A stretch of DNA of 64,000 nt from Streptomyces sp. DH41 (GTDB lineage Bacteria; Actinomycetota; Actinomycetes; Streptomycetales; Streptomycetaceae): positions 1 through 64,000 of the forward strand of contig NZ_JARVKY010000020.1 in the NCBI RefSeq assembly GCF_029813785.1, written 5' to 3'. The translations under genes were made by a program, and so were the position numbers. Every line of letters starts with the position of its first letter. Position 1 is the stretch's first letter. Shown in pieces: positions 32,176 through 42,350 of this stretch. The notes beneath the pieces were generated by a model, which was not told the DNA's origin, searched no databases, and saw only the letters and a list, made by a program, of their open reading frames with translations.

Positions 32176-33402
32176 ATGCCCGACACCTCGTCCGAGCCCG
32201 CCCCCGTCATCCTCGGCAACGAGCCCGGAGCCTTCCCCCACGGCGTGCTGGCCGAGCGGCATCCCGCCATCATCCGGCAGGTGCGGGAGGCGTTCCCCTA
32301 CGACCCCGAACGGCAACGCGCCCTCGACGCCCTCCTCGCGAGCTGTGCCGACGGCGTGATCGAGCCACTGCCCGCCGACGCCGACGCCCGCGACCGGCGC
32401 CGCTGGGCGGACTGGGGGCTGGACGCGTACGCCGGCCGGTCCTGGTTCGACGTGCCCTGGCTGTGGGCGGAGAGCCACTTCTACCGTCGGCTCCTCGACG
32501 CCGTCGGCTACTTCGGCCCCGGTGCCTGGGAGGGCCTCGACCCCTTCCGGCCCGCCAAACTCGCCGAGCTCGACGCGCCGGAGACGGACGAGGAACTCGC
32601 CGCGCTCGACGACCTCGCCGACCTGCCCGCCGACGAGCGGACCCGGGCCCTGCTGCACGGCTCGCTCTGGGGCAACCGCGCGGACCTCGGCTTCCGCCTC
32701 TCCGACAGCGACGGCGGCACCGGCACCAAGGACCGGGTGCGGGCCCTGGTCGCCGACGACAGCGACGCGCTCTGGTCACTGCTCCCGCCCGCCGGGACGA
32801 GCGCCTCCGCCCCGAACGCCACGGGCCCGATCACCTTGTGCCTCGTCGCCGACAACGCCGGCCGCGAGCTCGTCCCCGACCTGCTCCTCGTCTCGCACCT
32901 CCTCGGCCAGGGCCGCGTCGACCGGGCGGTCCTGCACGTCAAGCCGTATCCGTACTACGTCTCCGACGCCACGCCCGCCGACGTACTCGACGCGCTGCGC
33001 CGGCTCGTCGCGGCGGGCGGCGCGGCCGCCGCGTACGGCGACCGGCTGTGGACCGCGCTGACCGACGGCCGCGTCACCGTCCGCGCCCACCCCTTCTCCT
33101 GCGCCCCCCTGCCGTACGCGGACATGCCCGGCGACCTGCGTGCGGACTTCGCAGCGGCCACGGTCACCGTCCTCAAGGGCGACCTGAACTACCGCCGCCT
33201 GGTGGGCGACCGCTGGTGGCCGCCCACCACGTCCTTCACCGACGCCACCGCCTACTTTCCCGGTCCCGTCGCCGCGCTGCGCACCCTGAAGTCCGACGTG
33301 ATCACCGGTCTGACCGCGGACACGGAGGCCGCGCTGGTGGCGAGCGGGGAACAGCGCTGGCGGACGAGCGGGACGCACGCCCTGATCCAGGTCAGACGCT
33401 GA
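32176..33402 (+). CDS. damage-control phosphatase, ARMT1/DUF89-type
   Basis: 408 residues. DUF89 signature LCLVADNAGRELVPDLLLVSHLL with Asp226-Asn227 (metal site) and, further on, VTVLKGDLNYRRLVGD, which supplies the second conserved Asp/Arg set. DUF89 proteins are metal-dependent phosphatases that remove damaged or surplus sugar phosphates and related metabolites; the ARMT1 branch acts on hexose phosphates. The natural substrate here is unknown. ATG 32176 has GGTGAGG just upstream; the overlapping GTG at 32167 is an alternative. Confidence 0.85.
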   Translation: MPDTSSEPAPVILGNEPGAFPHGVLAERHPAIIRQVREAFPYDPERQRALDALLASCADGVIEPLPADADARDRRRWADWGLDAYAGRSWFDVPWLWAESHFYRRLLDAVGYFGPGAWEGLDPFRPAKLAELDAPETDEELAALDDLADLPADERTRALLHGSLWGNRADLGFRLSDSDGGTGTKDRVRALVADDSDALWSLLPPAGTSASAPNATGPITLCLVADNAGRELVPDLLLVSHLLGQGRVDRAVLHVKPYPYYVSDATPADVLDALRRLVAAGGAAAAYGDRLWTALTDGRVTVRAHPFSCAPLPYADMPGDLRADFAAATVTVLKGDLNYRRLVGDRWWPPTTSFTDATAYFPGPVAALRTLKSDVITGLTADTEAALVASGEQRWRTSGTHALIQVRR

Positions 33403-33565
33403 ACGCCCACGCCACGAGGCGGCGAACCCCGCCCGCCCCCGCCCCCGGCCGGCGCCCCGGAAGGCAGACCGGCGGAAGTTCCCACGTTCCGCCCTGATTC
33501 ACGCGATGGTGTGATCATGTCCCGGTCCGTGGATGTGCTCGAAGGGCCGTGGGTAGTGCCCGGCC

Positions 33566-35749
<2,184 letters not shown>

Positions 35750-35824
35750 CCCCCGGTCAGTCTCACTCTTTCGTGGCTCGTCACGCGCCGGTGCGCCGGG
35801 TAGATCACCGGCCGGAGGCGATCC

Positions 35825-36427
35825 ATGGAACAGACAGCGTTGCGACCCAAGCCGATGCCCGGTCAGGAACCGGGGGCCGGCACCGCGACCGGCACCGCCC
35901 GGCGTCCGCAAGCCGGGGGCCGGCGCCGGCGGCGGCTCACCACCCTGCTGCTGGTCGTGTGCGCCGCGGCGGTCCTGCTCCTGGCGGGCGCGGGACTCGG
36001 CACGATGGGCGCCACGGTGATCGGCATGAGCAGACTCGCCGAACTGCAACGGCAGGCGGGGCCGTCGGGTGCGGCCGGGGGAGCGGTGGCGCCGAAGGGA
36101 GGCCGGGCCACCGCGGAGCGCCCACCGGCCGGCCCGTCCCCGTCCCCGTCCCCGGCGCCGGCCGCCGCGACCCTCGGTGTGGAGGCCGTGGACGACGAGA
36201 AGCCGGGGGCCCTGGTCGTGGGAGTCCATGTGCCCGGCCCCGGATACGCGGCGGGCCTGGTCCGGGGCGACGTGCTCCTGACGGTCGGCACGACCCGGGT
36301 CGACTCGGCCGCGGACCTCGCCCGAGCCGTGGCCCACGCCCGACCGGGCCAGAAAGTCAAGATCACCGTGCGCCACGAGAGCGGCGGCTACCAGCAGCTG
36401 ACGGCCGTACCGGGGGTCGTCACCTGA
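35825..36427 (+). CDS. membrane-anchored PDZ-domain protein
   Basis: 200 residues. A basic cytoplasmic tail, one membrane segment (TTLLLVVCAAAVLLLAGAGL, about 39-58), a Pro/Ser linker, then a PDZ-like domain (LGVEAVDDEKPGALVVGVHV to GQKVKITVRHESGG, about 115-187). No protease domain is attached, so it may bind peptide tails outside the membrane or serve as an adaptor. It follows geosmin synthase after 75 bp. Its 3' end overlaps the convergent metallophosphoesterase by 8 bp. Confidence 0.8.
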   Translation: MEQTALRPKPMPGQEPGAGTATGTARRPQAGGRRRRRLTTLLLVVCAAAVLLLAGAGLGTMGATVIGMSRLAELQRQAGPSGAAGGAVAPKGGRATAERPPAGPSPSPSPAPAAATLGVEAVDDEKPGALVVGVHVPGPGYAAGLVRGDVLLTVGTTRVDSAADLARAVAHARPGQKVKITVRHESGGYQQLTAVPGVVT

Positions 36428-37175
36428 CCGTGCGGAAGTGGCTCGTGAGCCGTCCCCCGTCGTCCAGCACGTGGTAGGCCAGCCCGACCGGGGCGTCCCG
36501 GTCCGCGATCCGCTCACCCTCCCAGGGCAGCCGCAGGGTCCACGTCACCCCGGGCCCGACCACCAGGGGCCGCCCGGCGAACACGGTGGCGGCGGGCGTG
36601 TGGGCGTGCCCCGTGATCAGCCCGGCGATCTCGGGCCGGCGGCCCAGCAGCGCGGCGAGGCGTTCCGGGTGGCGCAGTTGGTAGGAGTCCGGCAGGGGGT
36701 GGTGCACGGCGGTGGGCGGGTGGTGGAAGGCGAGGAGGACCGGGCGGTCGCCGTCGAGTTCGTCCAGGGCGGACTCGATCCAGCCGTAGGTTTCCTCGTC
36801 CAGCTCCCCCTCGTCGCTCCCCGGGACGCTGGAGTCGCACATCAGGACCGCGCCGCCGTCGAAGACGTGCACGCCGTTGACCGGCCCGTCGGCGGCGGGC
36901 CGGCCCAGCAGGGCCTTGCGGTAGGGCGCGCGGCTGTCGTGGTTGCCGGGGCAGGTGAGCACGGGCAACGGCGCGGTGCCGTCGCGCAGCCCCAGGATGC
37001 GGGCGGCCTCCTCGTACTCCGACTCGGTGCCGTGATCCGCGATGTCCCCGGTCACCAGGAGGGCGTCCACCCGCCCCGGCAGTTCCCACAGCCGGTCGCG
37101 AACGAGCTCGGCGCGCCCGGTCGCCCGCGCACTCCCGTCCAGGTGCAGATCGCTGATGTGCGCGAGTACGAGCAC
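36420..37175 (-). CDS. metallophosphoesterase (cyclic-nucleotide phosphodiesterase-like)
   Basis: 251 residues with all calcineurin-type motifs: HISDLHLD, LLVTGDIADHG, CPGNHDSR, LLAFHHPP and GLITGHAHTPA. The order and length fit the CpdA-like class III phosphodiesterases, but substrate cannot be told from sequence. No signal peptide, so it is cytoplasmic. A near-perfect palindrome lies between this gene and the divergent peptidase. Confidence 0.88.
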   Translation of the reverse strand: MLVLAHISDLHLDGSARATGRAELVRDRLWELPGRVDALLVTGDIADHGTESEYEEAARILGLRDGTAPLPVLTCPGNHDSRAPYRKALLGRPAADGPVNGVHVFDGGAVLMCDSSVPGSDEGELDEETYGWIESALDELDGDRPVLLAFHHPPTAVHHPLPDSYQLRHPERLAALLGRRPEIAGLITGHAHTPAATVFAGRPLVVGPGVTWTLRLPWEGERIADRDAPVGLAYHVLDDGGRLTSHFRTVR

Positions 37176-37216
37176 GGTGTCGGCCTCCTCCGGGCGCCCG
37201 AGGGCATTCCCCGCGA

Positions 37217-37245
37217 CTAATGTTTGAGACGCATCAAACCATTAG
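37217..37245. promoter_or_regulatory. near-perfect 29-bp palindrome between divergent genes
   Basis: CTAATG-TTTGA-GACGCA-TCAAA-CCATTAG: the core TTTGA(N6)TCAAA is perfect and the outer arms CTAATG and CCATTAG pair with one extra base. It is distinctly AT-rich for this genome and lies 41 bp upstream of the metallophosphoesterase start and about 100 bp before the peptidase ATG at 37346. This is the expected form of an operator controlling one or both genes. Confidence 0.55.
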
Positions 37246-37345
37246 GGGTGATGGTTGTTCAATGCCAATCGGCTCGCGTCGCCCCCTCGCCGGGGGCAGG
37301 ATGCTGCCCGTAGTCCCTTCACTCTTGTCGCCCAGGGAGGCCCGG

Positions 37346-38476
37346 ATGACCGGCAGCGCGCCCACTGCCCCTTTCACCGCCGACGACTACCGGGCCCGCA
37401 TGGAGCGCGCCGCTCGGGCGGCCGCCGACGCCGGGCTGGCCGGACTGCTGGTGGCGCCGGGCCCGGACCTCGTGTGGCTCACCGGCTACGCGCCCACCGC
37501 GGCCACCGAACGGCTCACCCTGCTCGTCCTCGCCGCCGGCCGCGATCCGGTCCTCGTCGTCCCGACGCTGGAGGCGCCCGACGCGGAGAAGGCCGTCGGC
37601 GCGCCCGCCCTGACCCTGCGCGACTGGACCGACGGCAAGGACCCCTACGCCGCCACCGCCGCCCTCCTCGACGGCTCCGGACGGTTCGGCGTCAGCGACA
37701 ACGCCTGGGCGATGCACCTGCTGGCCCTGCAACGCGCGCTGCCCGGCACCTCGTACGCAGCCCTCACCGAGGCGCTGCCCATGCTGCGCGCCGTCAAGGA
37801 CGCGGCGGAACTGGAGCTGCTGGCGGCGGCGGGCGCGGCCGCGGACGCCGCCTTCGAGGAGATCCGCGAGGTGCGCTTCGGTGGCCGCCGGGAGTCCGAC
37901 GTCGCCGCCGACCTCGCCGGTCTGCTGCGGCGGTTCGGGCACTCCCAGGTCGACTTCACCATCGTCGCCTCCGGCCCGAACGGGGCCAACCCGCACCACG
38001 AGGTCGGCGACCGCGTCATCGGGGACGGCGACATGATCGTCCTCGACTTCGGCGGCCTGAAGGACGGCTACGGCTCCGACACCTCCCGCACCGTCCACGT
38101 GGGCGCGCCCACCGACGAGGAGCGCCGGGTGCACGACCTCGTCCGCGAGGCGCAGGAGGCGGGCTTCGGCGCGGTACGGCCCGGGGTGGCCTGCCAGGAG
38201 GTCGACCGGGCCGCCCGCGCGGTCATCGCCGGTGCCGGCTACGGCGAGTACTTCATCCACCGCACCGGGCACGGCATCGGCGTCACCACGCACGAGCCGC
38301 CGTACATGATCGAGGGCGAGGAGCAGCTCCTCGTGCCCGGTATGTGCTTCTCCGTCGAGCCAGGCGTCTATCTGCCCGGCCGGTTCGGGGTACGCATCGA
38401 GGACATCGTCACGGTCACCGAGGACGGTGGCCGGCGTCTCAACGACACGACCCGGGAGATGGTCATAGTGGAGTGA
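37346..38476 (+). CDS. aminopeptidase P-family metallopeptidase
   Basis: 376 residues, a creatinase N-terminal domain followed by the pita-bread M24 domain. Metal ligands lie in IVLDFGGLKDGYGSDTSRT (two Asp), HRTGHGIGVTTHE (His), CFSVEPGVYLPG (Glu) and VRIEDIVTV (Glu). It is expected to cleave Xaa-Pro bonds of peptides in the cytoplasm. ATG 37346 has GGGAGG five bases upstream. Confidence 0.9.
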   Translation: MTGSAPTAPFTADDYRARMERAARAAADAGLAGLLVAPGPDLVWLTGYAPTAATERLTLLVLAAGRDPVLVVPTLEAPDAEKAVGAPALTLRDWTDGKDPYAATAALLDGSGRFGVSDNAWAMHLLALQRALPGTSYAALTEALPMLRAVKDAAELELLAAAGAAADAAFEEIREVRFGGRRESDVAADLAGLLRRFGHSQVDFTIVASGPNGANPHHEVGDRVIGDGDMIVLDFGGLKDGYGSDTSRTVHVGAPTDEERRVHDLVREAQEAGFGAVRPGVACQEVDRAARAVIAGAGYGEYFIHRTGHGIGVTTHEPPYMIEGEEQLLVPGMCFSVEPGVYLPGRFGVRIEDIVTVTEDGGRRLNDTTREMVIVE

Positions 38477-38549
38477 CCGGCGACGAAGAGCCCCGAACGC
38501 CCCGGCGGACCCGAGCGCCCCGGCAGATGCGGAAGACGACGGCGCGACC

Positions 38550-39509
38550 ATGACCCAGGCACCGACACCCACCGCGGACACCGTCCGCCGACTGGTCCGT
38601 TCCCTGCTGGGCGAGAGCGCGGAAGGCGACGTGCGTCCCGTGGCGGCGGGCGCCGAACCCGCCACCTGGTGGGTCGGCGCACGGCACGTGCTGCGCCTGG
38701 CCCCCGACCGCGGGGCCGCGGTACGGCAGCGACGCGAACTCCGCCTGCGCGAGCTGCTCCGCCCGTACGTCTCCGTCGTGGTGCCGACGAGCGTGGCGCA
38801 CGGCGAGTGGGCGCCGGGGCTGACCTACACCCTGGACGCCAAGGTGCCCGGCGGGTCGGGCGAGGACCACGACGTGTCGGCCCTCGGCGAGGCGGACCTC
38901 GCGGCGCTGCTCGCGGGGCTGCGTGAGGTCCCGGTCCGCCAGGCCGAGACCCTCGGCGTGCCCCGGGCCGCCCCGCGCCCGCTGGAGGCCTTGCGGCAGG
39001 CCGCGGAGCGGGCCGCCCGGCGCCTCGACGAGGCCGACGAGTTCGACGCCGCCCGGCCGGAGCGGCTCACCCGGGCCGCGTCGGCCCAGCTCGGCGTGCA
39101 GCCCGGCGCGGCGGTTCTCGTCCACCACGGCCTGGCCGGCGAGCACCTCGTGGTCGGCGCCGACGGCCGGGTGCGCGGCGTCCTCGGCTGGACCGAGGCG
39201 GTCCTCGGCGACCCGGCCGAGGACATCGCCGCACTCGCGCTCTGTGTCGGCGCGCCCGCCGCCGTACGCGCCGCCACCCTCGCCGGTTACGGAGCCCGGC
39301 CCTGCCTGCGCGGTCTGTGGCTGGCCCGCTGCGACGCCCTCGTCCACCTCGCCGAGGCCCTCGACGACCGGTCCGCCGGGCCCGAGTCCGAGCCGCCGCC
39401 CCTGCCCCTGCCCGCGCTCAGGACCAGGCTGCGGCGCGCCTGGGAGCCGATCCTGCTGGAACGCGTCACGGAGCTGCGCGAGGACGGCACGGACGACGCT
39501 CCGTCCTGA
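38550..39509 (+). CDS. aminoglycoside-phosphotransferase-fold protein with degenerate active site
   Basis: 319 residues. The overall pattern follows the APH/choline kinase fold, with a DPAEDIAALALCVG segment typical after the catalytic loop. However, the catalytic HGDxxxxN is replaced by HHGLAGEHLVV and the metal-binding IDWE by LGWTE, so both key Asp residues are missing. It is probably not an active kinase of the usual type. It begins 73 bp after the peptidase gene and ends next to a tandem-repeat array. Confidence 0.75.
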   Translation: MTQAPTPTADTVRRLVRSLLGESAEGDVRPVAAGAEPATWWVGARHVLRLAPDRGAAVRQRRELRLRELLRPYVSVVVPTSVAHGEWAPGLTYTLDAKVPGGSGEDHDVSALGEADLAALLAGLREVPVRQAETLGVPRAAPRPLEALRQAAERAARRLDEADEFDAARPERLTRAASAQLGVQPGAAVLVHHGLAGEHLVVGADGRVRGVLGWTEAVLGDPAEDIAALALCVGAPAAVRAATLAGYGARPCLRGLWLARCDALVHLAEALDDRSAGPESEPPPLPLPALRTRLRRAWEPILLERVTELREDGTDDAPS

Positions 39510-39520
39510 CCGCCGCTCCT

Positions 39521-39701
39521 CACTCCCGCACGAGTCATTCCCGCACGAGTGACTCCCGCACGAGTGACTCCCGCACGAGTGACTCCCGCACGAGTCACTC
39601 CTGCACGAGTCATTCCCGCACGAGTCATTCCCGTACGAGTGACTCCCGTACGAGTGACTCCCGCACGAGTCATTCCCCGTACGTGTCACTCCTGTACGAG
39701 C
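39521..39701. repeat. array of 12 tandem 15-bp repeats running into the treZ 3' end
   Basis: Ten exact-length units at 39521-39670 (consensus CACTCCCGCACGAGT, first base C or G, with C/T changes at two positions), then a 16-bp unit 39671-39686 and a diverged unit 39687-39701. The last unit is the final codons of treZ (Leu-Val-Gln-Glu then TGA at 39686-39688). Each unit is itself a small palindrome (ACTC...GAGT). There are no spacers, so it is not a CRISPR. Confidence 0.92.
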
Positions 39702-41431
39702 ACCACGCTCGACTCGCCCGGCACCCGCAGCACCCCGTCCGCGCCCGGCGCCCGCACCGGCTCCCAGGCGGCGAGTACGCGCGCGGGGCGGGTGCCCAGC
39801 GGGATCGCCGCCGGTTCGGGGCCCAGGTTGACGGCCACCCGGATGTCGCCGCGCCGGAAGGCCAGCCAGCGCGCCTCGCCGTCGTACGCCACCTTGGTGT
39901 CGGCGAGGTCGGGGGCGGTCAGGTCCGGCTGCTCGCCGCGCAGGGCGATCAGCCGGCGGTACCAGGCCAGTACGCGCGCGTGCGGCTCGCTCTCCGGCTC
40001 GGACCAGTCGAGGCAGGAGCGCTCGCGTGTCGCCGGGTCCTGCGGGTCGGGCACGTCCTCCTCCTTCCAGCCGTGCGCGGCGAACTCGCGCCGCCTGCCG
40101 CCGCGTACCGCCTCGGCGAGCTCCGGGTCGGTGTGGTCGGTGAAGAACTGCCAGGGCGTGCCCGCCGCCCACTCCTCGCCCATGAACAGCATCGGCGTGA
40201 ACGGCGCGGTCAGCGTCAGCGTGGCCGCGCAGGCCGCGAGCCCCGGGGAGACCAGCGCGGCCAGGCGGTCGCCCTGGGCGCGGTTGCCGACCTGGTCGTG
40301 GGTCTGGCTGTAGCCGGTCAGCCGGTGCGCGGCGACCCGGCCGCGGTCCAGCGGGCGGCCGTGACCGCGCCCGCGGAAGCTGGAGTAGGTGCCGTCGTGG
40401 AAGTAGCCCCGCGTCAGCGTCTTGGCGAGCGCCGCCAGCGGAGCGCGCGCGAAGTCGGCGTAGTAGCCCTGCGACTCACCGGTGAGCGCGGCGTGCAGGG
40501 CGTGGTGGAAGTCGTCGTTCCACTGCGCGTGCACACCCAGGCCGCCCTCCGCGCGCGGGGTGATGATCCGCGGGTCGTTGAGGTCGGACTCGGCGATCAG
40601 GAAGAGCGGACGCCCCAGGTCGGCGGCGAGGCCGTCCACCGCGGTCGACAGTTCCTCCAGGAAGTGGCAGGCGCGCGTGTCGGCCAGGGCGTGCACCGCG
40701 TCCAGGCGCAGCCCGTCGACCCGGTAGTCCCGCAGCCACGCCAGCGCGCTGTCCACCAGATAGGCCCGGACCTCGTCCGAGCCGGGAGCGTCGAGGTTGA
40801 CGGCGACGCCCCACGGTGTGTGGTGGGTGTCGGTGAAGTACGGACCGAAGGCGGGCAGGTAGTTGCCGGTCGGGCCCAGGTGGTTGTGCACCACGTCCAG
40901 GATCACGCCCAGGCCGAGTGCGTGAGCCCGGTCGACGAACCGTTTCAGCGCCTCCGGGCCGCCGTACGGCTCGTGCACGGCCCACAGCGAGACCCCCTCG
41001 TACCCCCAGCCGTGCCGGCCCGGGAAGGGGCACAGCGGCATCAACTCCACGTGCGTGACGCCGAGGTCCGCCAGGTGGCCGAGCCGTTCGGCGGCGGCGT
41101 CGAGCGTGCCCTCGGGCGTGTACGTGCCCACGTGCAGCTCGTACAGGACGCCACCGGGCAGCGGGCGCCCGGCCCACTCGGTACGCCACGCGTACCGCCC
41201 GTGGTCGACGACCGCGCTCGGCCCGTCCGGTCCGTCCGGCTGCCGGCGCGAGCGCGGGTCCGGCAGCACCGGCCCGTCGTCCACCGCGAAGCCGTACCGC
41301 GAGCCGTCGCGTGCCTCGGCTCTGCCGCACCACCACCCCGGCCGCTCCGGATCGCGCTCCAACGCGCGCGTGGCGCCGTCGCACTGCAACGTGACTCGGC
41401 CGGCCTGCGGTGCCCACACCTCGAACTGCAC
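39686..41431 (-). CDS. treZ: malto-oligosyltrehalose trehalohydrolase
   Basis: 581 residues. Family GH13 with an N-terminal beta-sandwich (FEVWAPQAGRVTLQCDG). Active-site regions: LGVILDVVHNHLGP, VDGLRLDAVHALAD (nucleophile Asp), FLIAESDLNDPR (acid Glu) and YSQTHDQVGNR. TreZ releases trehalose from the maltooligosyl-trehalose made by TreY. treY and glgX lie nearby on the same strand. The 3' end is the apparent seed of the tandem-repeat array. ATG 41431 starts the family's first strand. Confidence 0.95.
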   Translation of the reverse strand: MQFEVWAPQAGRVTLQCDGATRALERDPERPGWWCGRAEARDGSRYGFAVDDGPVLPDPRSRRQPDGPDGPSAVVDHGRYAWRTEWAGRPLPGGVLYELHVGTYTPEGTLDAAAERLGHLADLGVTHVELMPLCPFPGRHGWGYEGVSLWAVHEPYGGPEALKRFVDRAHALGLGVILDVVHNHLGPTGNYLPAFGPYFTDTHHTPWGVAVNLDAPGSDEVRAYLVDSALAWLRDYRVDGLRLDAVHALADTRACHFLEELSTAVDGLAADLGRPLFLIAESDLNDPRIITPRAEGGLGVHAQWNDDFHHALHAALTGESQGYYADFARAPLAALAKTLTRGYFHDGTYSSFRGRGHGRPLDRGRVAAHRLTGYSQTHDQVGNRAQGDRLAALVSPGLAACAATLTLTAPFTPMLFMGEEWAAGTPWQFFTDHTDPELAEAVRGGRRREFAAHGWKEEDVPDPQDPATRERSCLDWSEPESEPHARVLAWYRRLIALRGEQPDLTAPDLADTKVAYDGEARWLAFRRGDIRVAVNLGPEPAAIPLGTRPARVLAAWEPVRAPGADGVLRVPGESSVVLVQE

Positions 41432-41625
41432 GGACGGTTCCCCTTCGTCTGCTCACCGTGATGTAGCCCGTCCATGGTCCTGCAAAAGTGATCTCCGCGC
41501 TGCTGAAAACACCGTTTGCGGCGGGTGTCGTGCCGTGGTCCGGGAGTGACGGGCGTGCCCGGCGCGCGTGGCGGCCGTTTCCCGTTTTCTGGACACTCCG
41601 GCCCGGCTGACCGACAATCACCTGC

Positions 41626-42177
41626 GTGACGTCGTCCTTCGAGTTCAACACGTACCCCGCGCGGTTGTCCGACGCGGAGCGCGACAAGGCGCTGAACTTG
41701 CTCCGGGACGGCGTCGCCATGGGACGTCTGTCGCACGACACGTTCATCCGCAGGATGGAGCTGGCGCTCGCCGCCCGCCGTCTGGAGGAACTCGCCCCGC
41801 TCACCGCCGACCTGGCCACCGAGGGGCGGGTGTCGCGGCTGGTCTTCGGCACCGTCGAGGCGGTGTCCGGGTTCGGCGTGCGGCTGCGCCGGGCCTGGCA
41901 GGCGGAGCGGGTGCCCAAGCTGCTGCTGCCCCACCCGGGTGCCGGTCATCCGCTGCGCATAGGGCGCGACCCGGCGAGCGGGCTGCGGCTGACCCACGAG
42001 ACGGTCTCCCGCGTGCACGCCGAGCTCAGCCGCCAGGGCGGCATGTGGGTGCTGCGGGACCTCGGCTCCACCAACGGCACCACGGTCAACGGCCGTCGGG
42101 TCATCGGTGCGGCCATCGTCCGCGAGGGTGACCAGATCGGCTTCGGCCAGATGGCCTTCCGCCTCGCGGTGAACTGA
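41626..42177 (+). CDS. DUF1707-FHA domain protein
   Basis: 183 residues from GTG 41626. The N-terminal part is a DUF1707-like segment (RLSDAERDKALNLLRDGVAMGRLS, LALAARRLEELAPLTADL). The C-terminal part is an FHA phosphothreonine-binding domain with IGRDPASGL, TVSRVHAEL and LGSTNGTTVNG, which holds the conserved Arg, Ser, His and Asn. It probably acts as a partner of Ser/Thr protein kinases; none is encoded nearby. Confidence 0.88.
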   Translation: MTSSFEFNTYPARLSDAERDKALNLLRDGVAMGRLSHDTFIRRMELALAARRLEELAPLTADLATEGRVSRLVFGTVEAVSGFGVRLRRAWQAERVPKLLLPHPGAGHPLRIGRDPASGLRLTHETVSRVHAELSRQGGMWVLRDLGSTNGTTVNGRRVIGAAIVREGDQIGFGQMAFRLAVN

Positions 42178-42350
42178 GCCCGGGGGCGGTGGAGAGGCCG
42201 GTGCACAGCTCTGGCCTGGGGTTCACTCGGTGTCGTGCGTCGCGGTGGGCCGGATCGTCGGGTCGGATCATGGGACAAATCCCTTTGCTTTTCATAGTGT
42301 TGACGTACCCCCCAACTCGTGACTGACTGTGCGTACACCGCGCACGTCAG

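Noticed and set aside
39549..39700. A repeat-rich protein coded by the 15-bp array (open frames on both strands with SRTSD or AGVTR repeats)
   Set aside because: Any 15-bp repeat lacking stops gives open frames; there is no ribosome site or domain, and the array derives from the treZ end.
39521..39701. CRISPR array
   Set aside because: The 15-bp units are directly adjacent with no spacers, and no cas genes are present.
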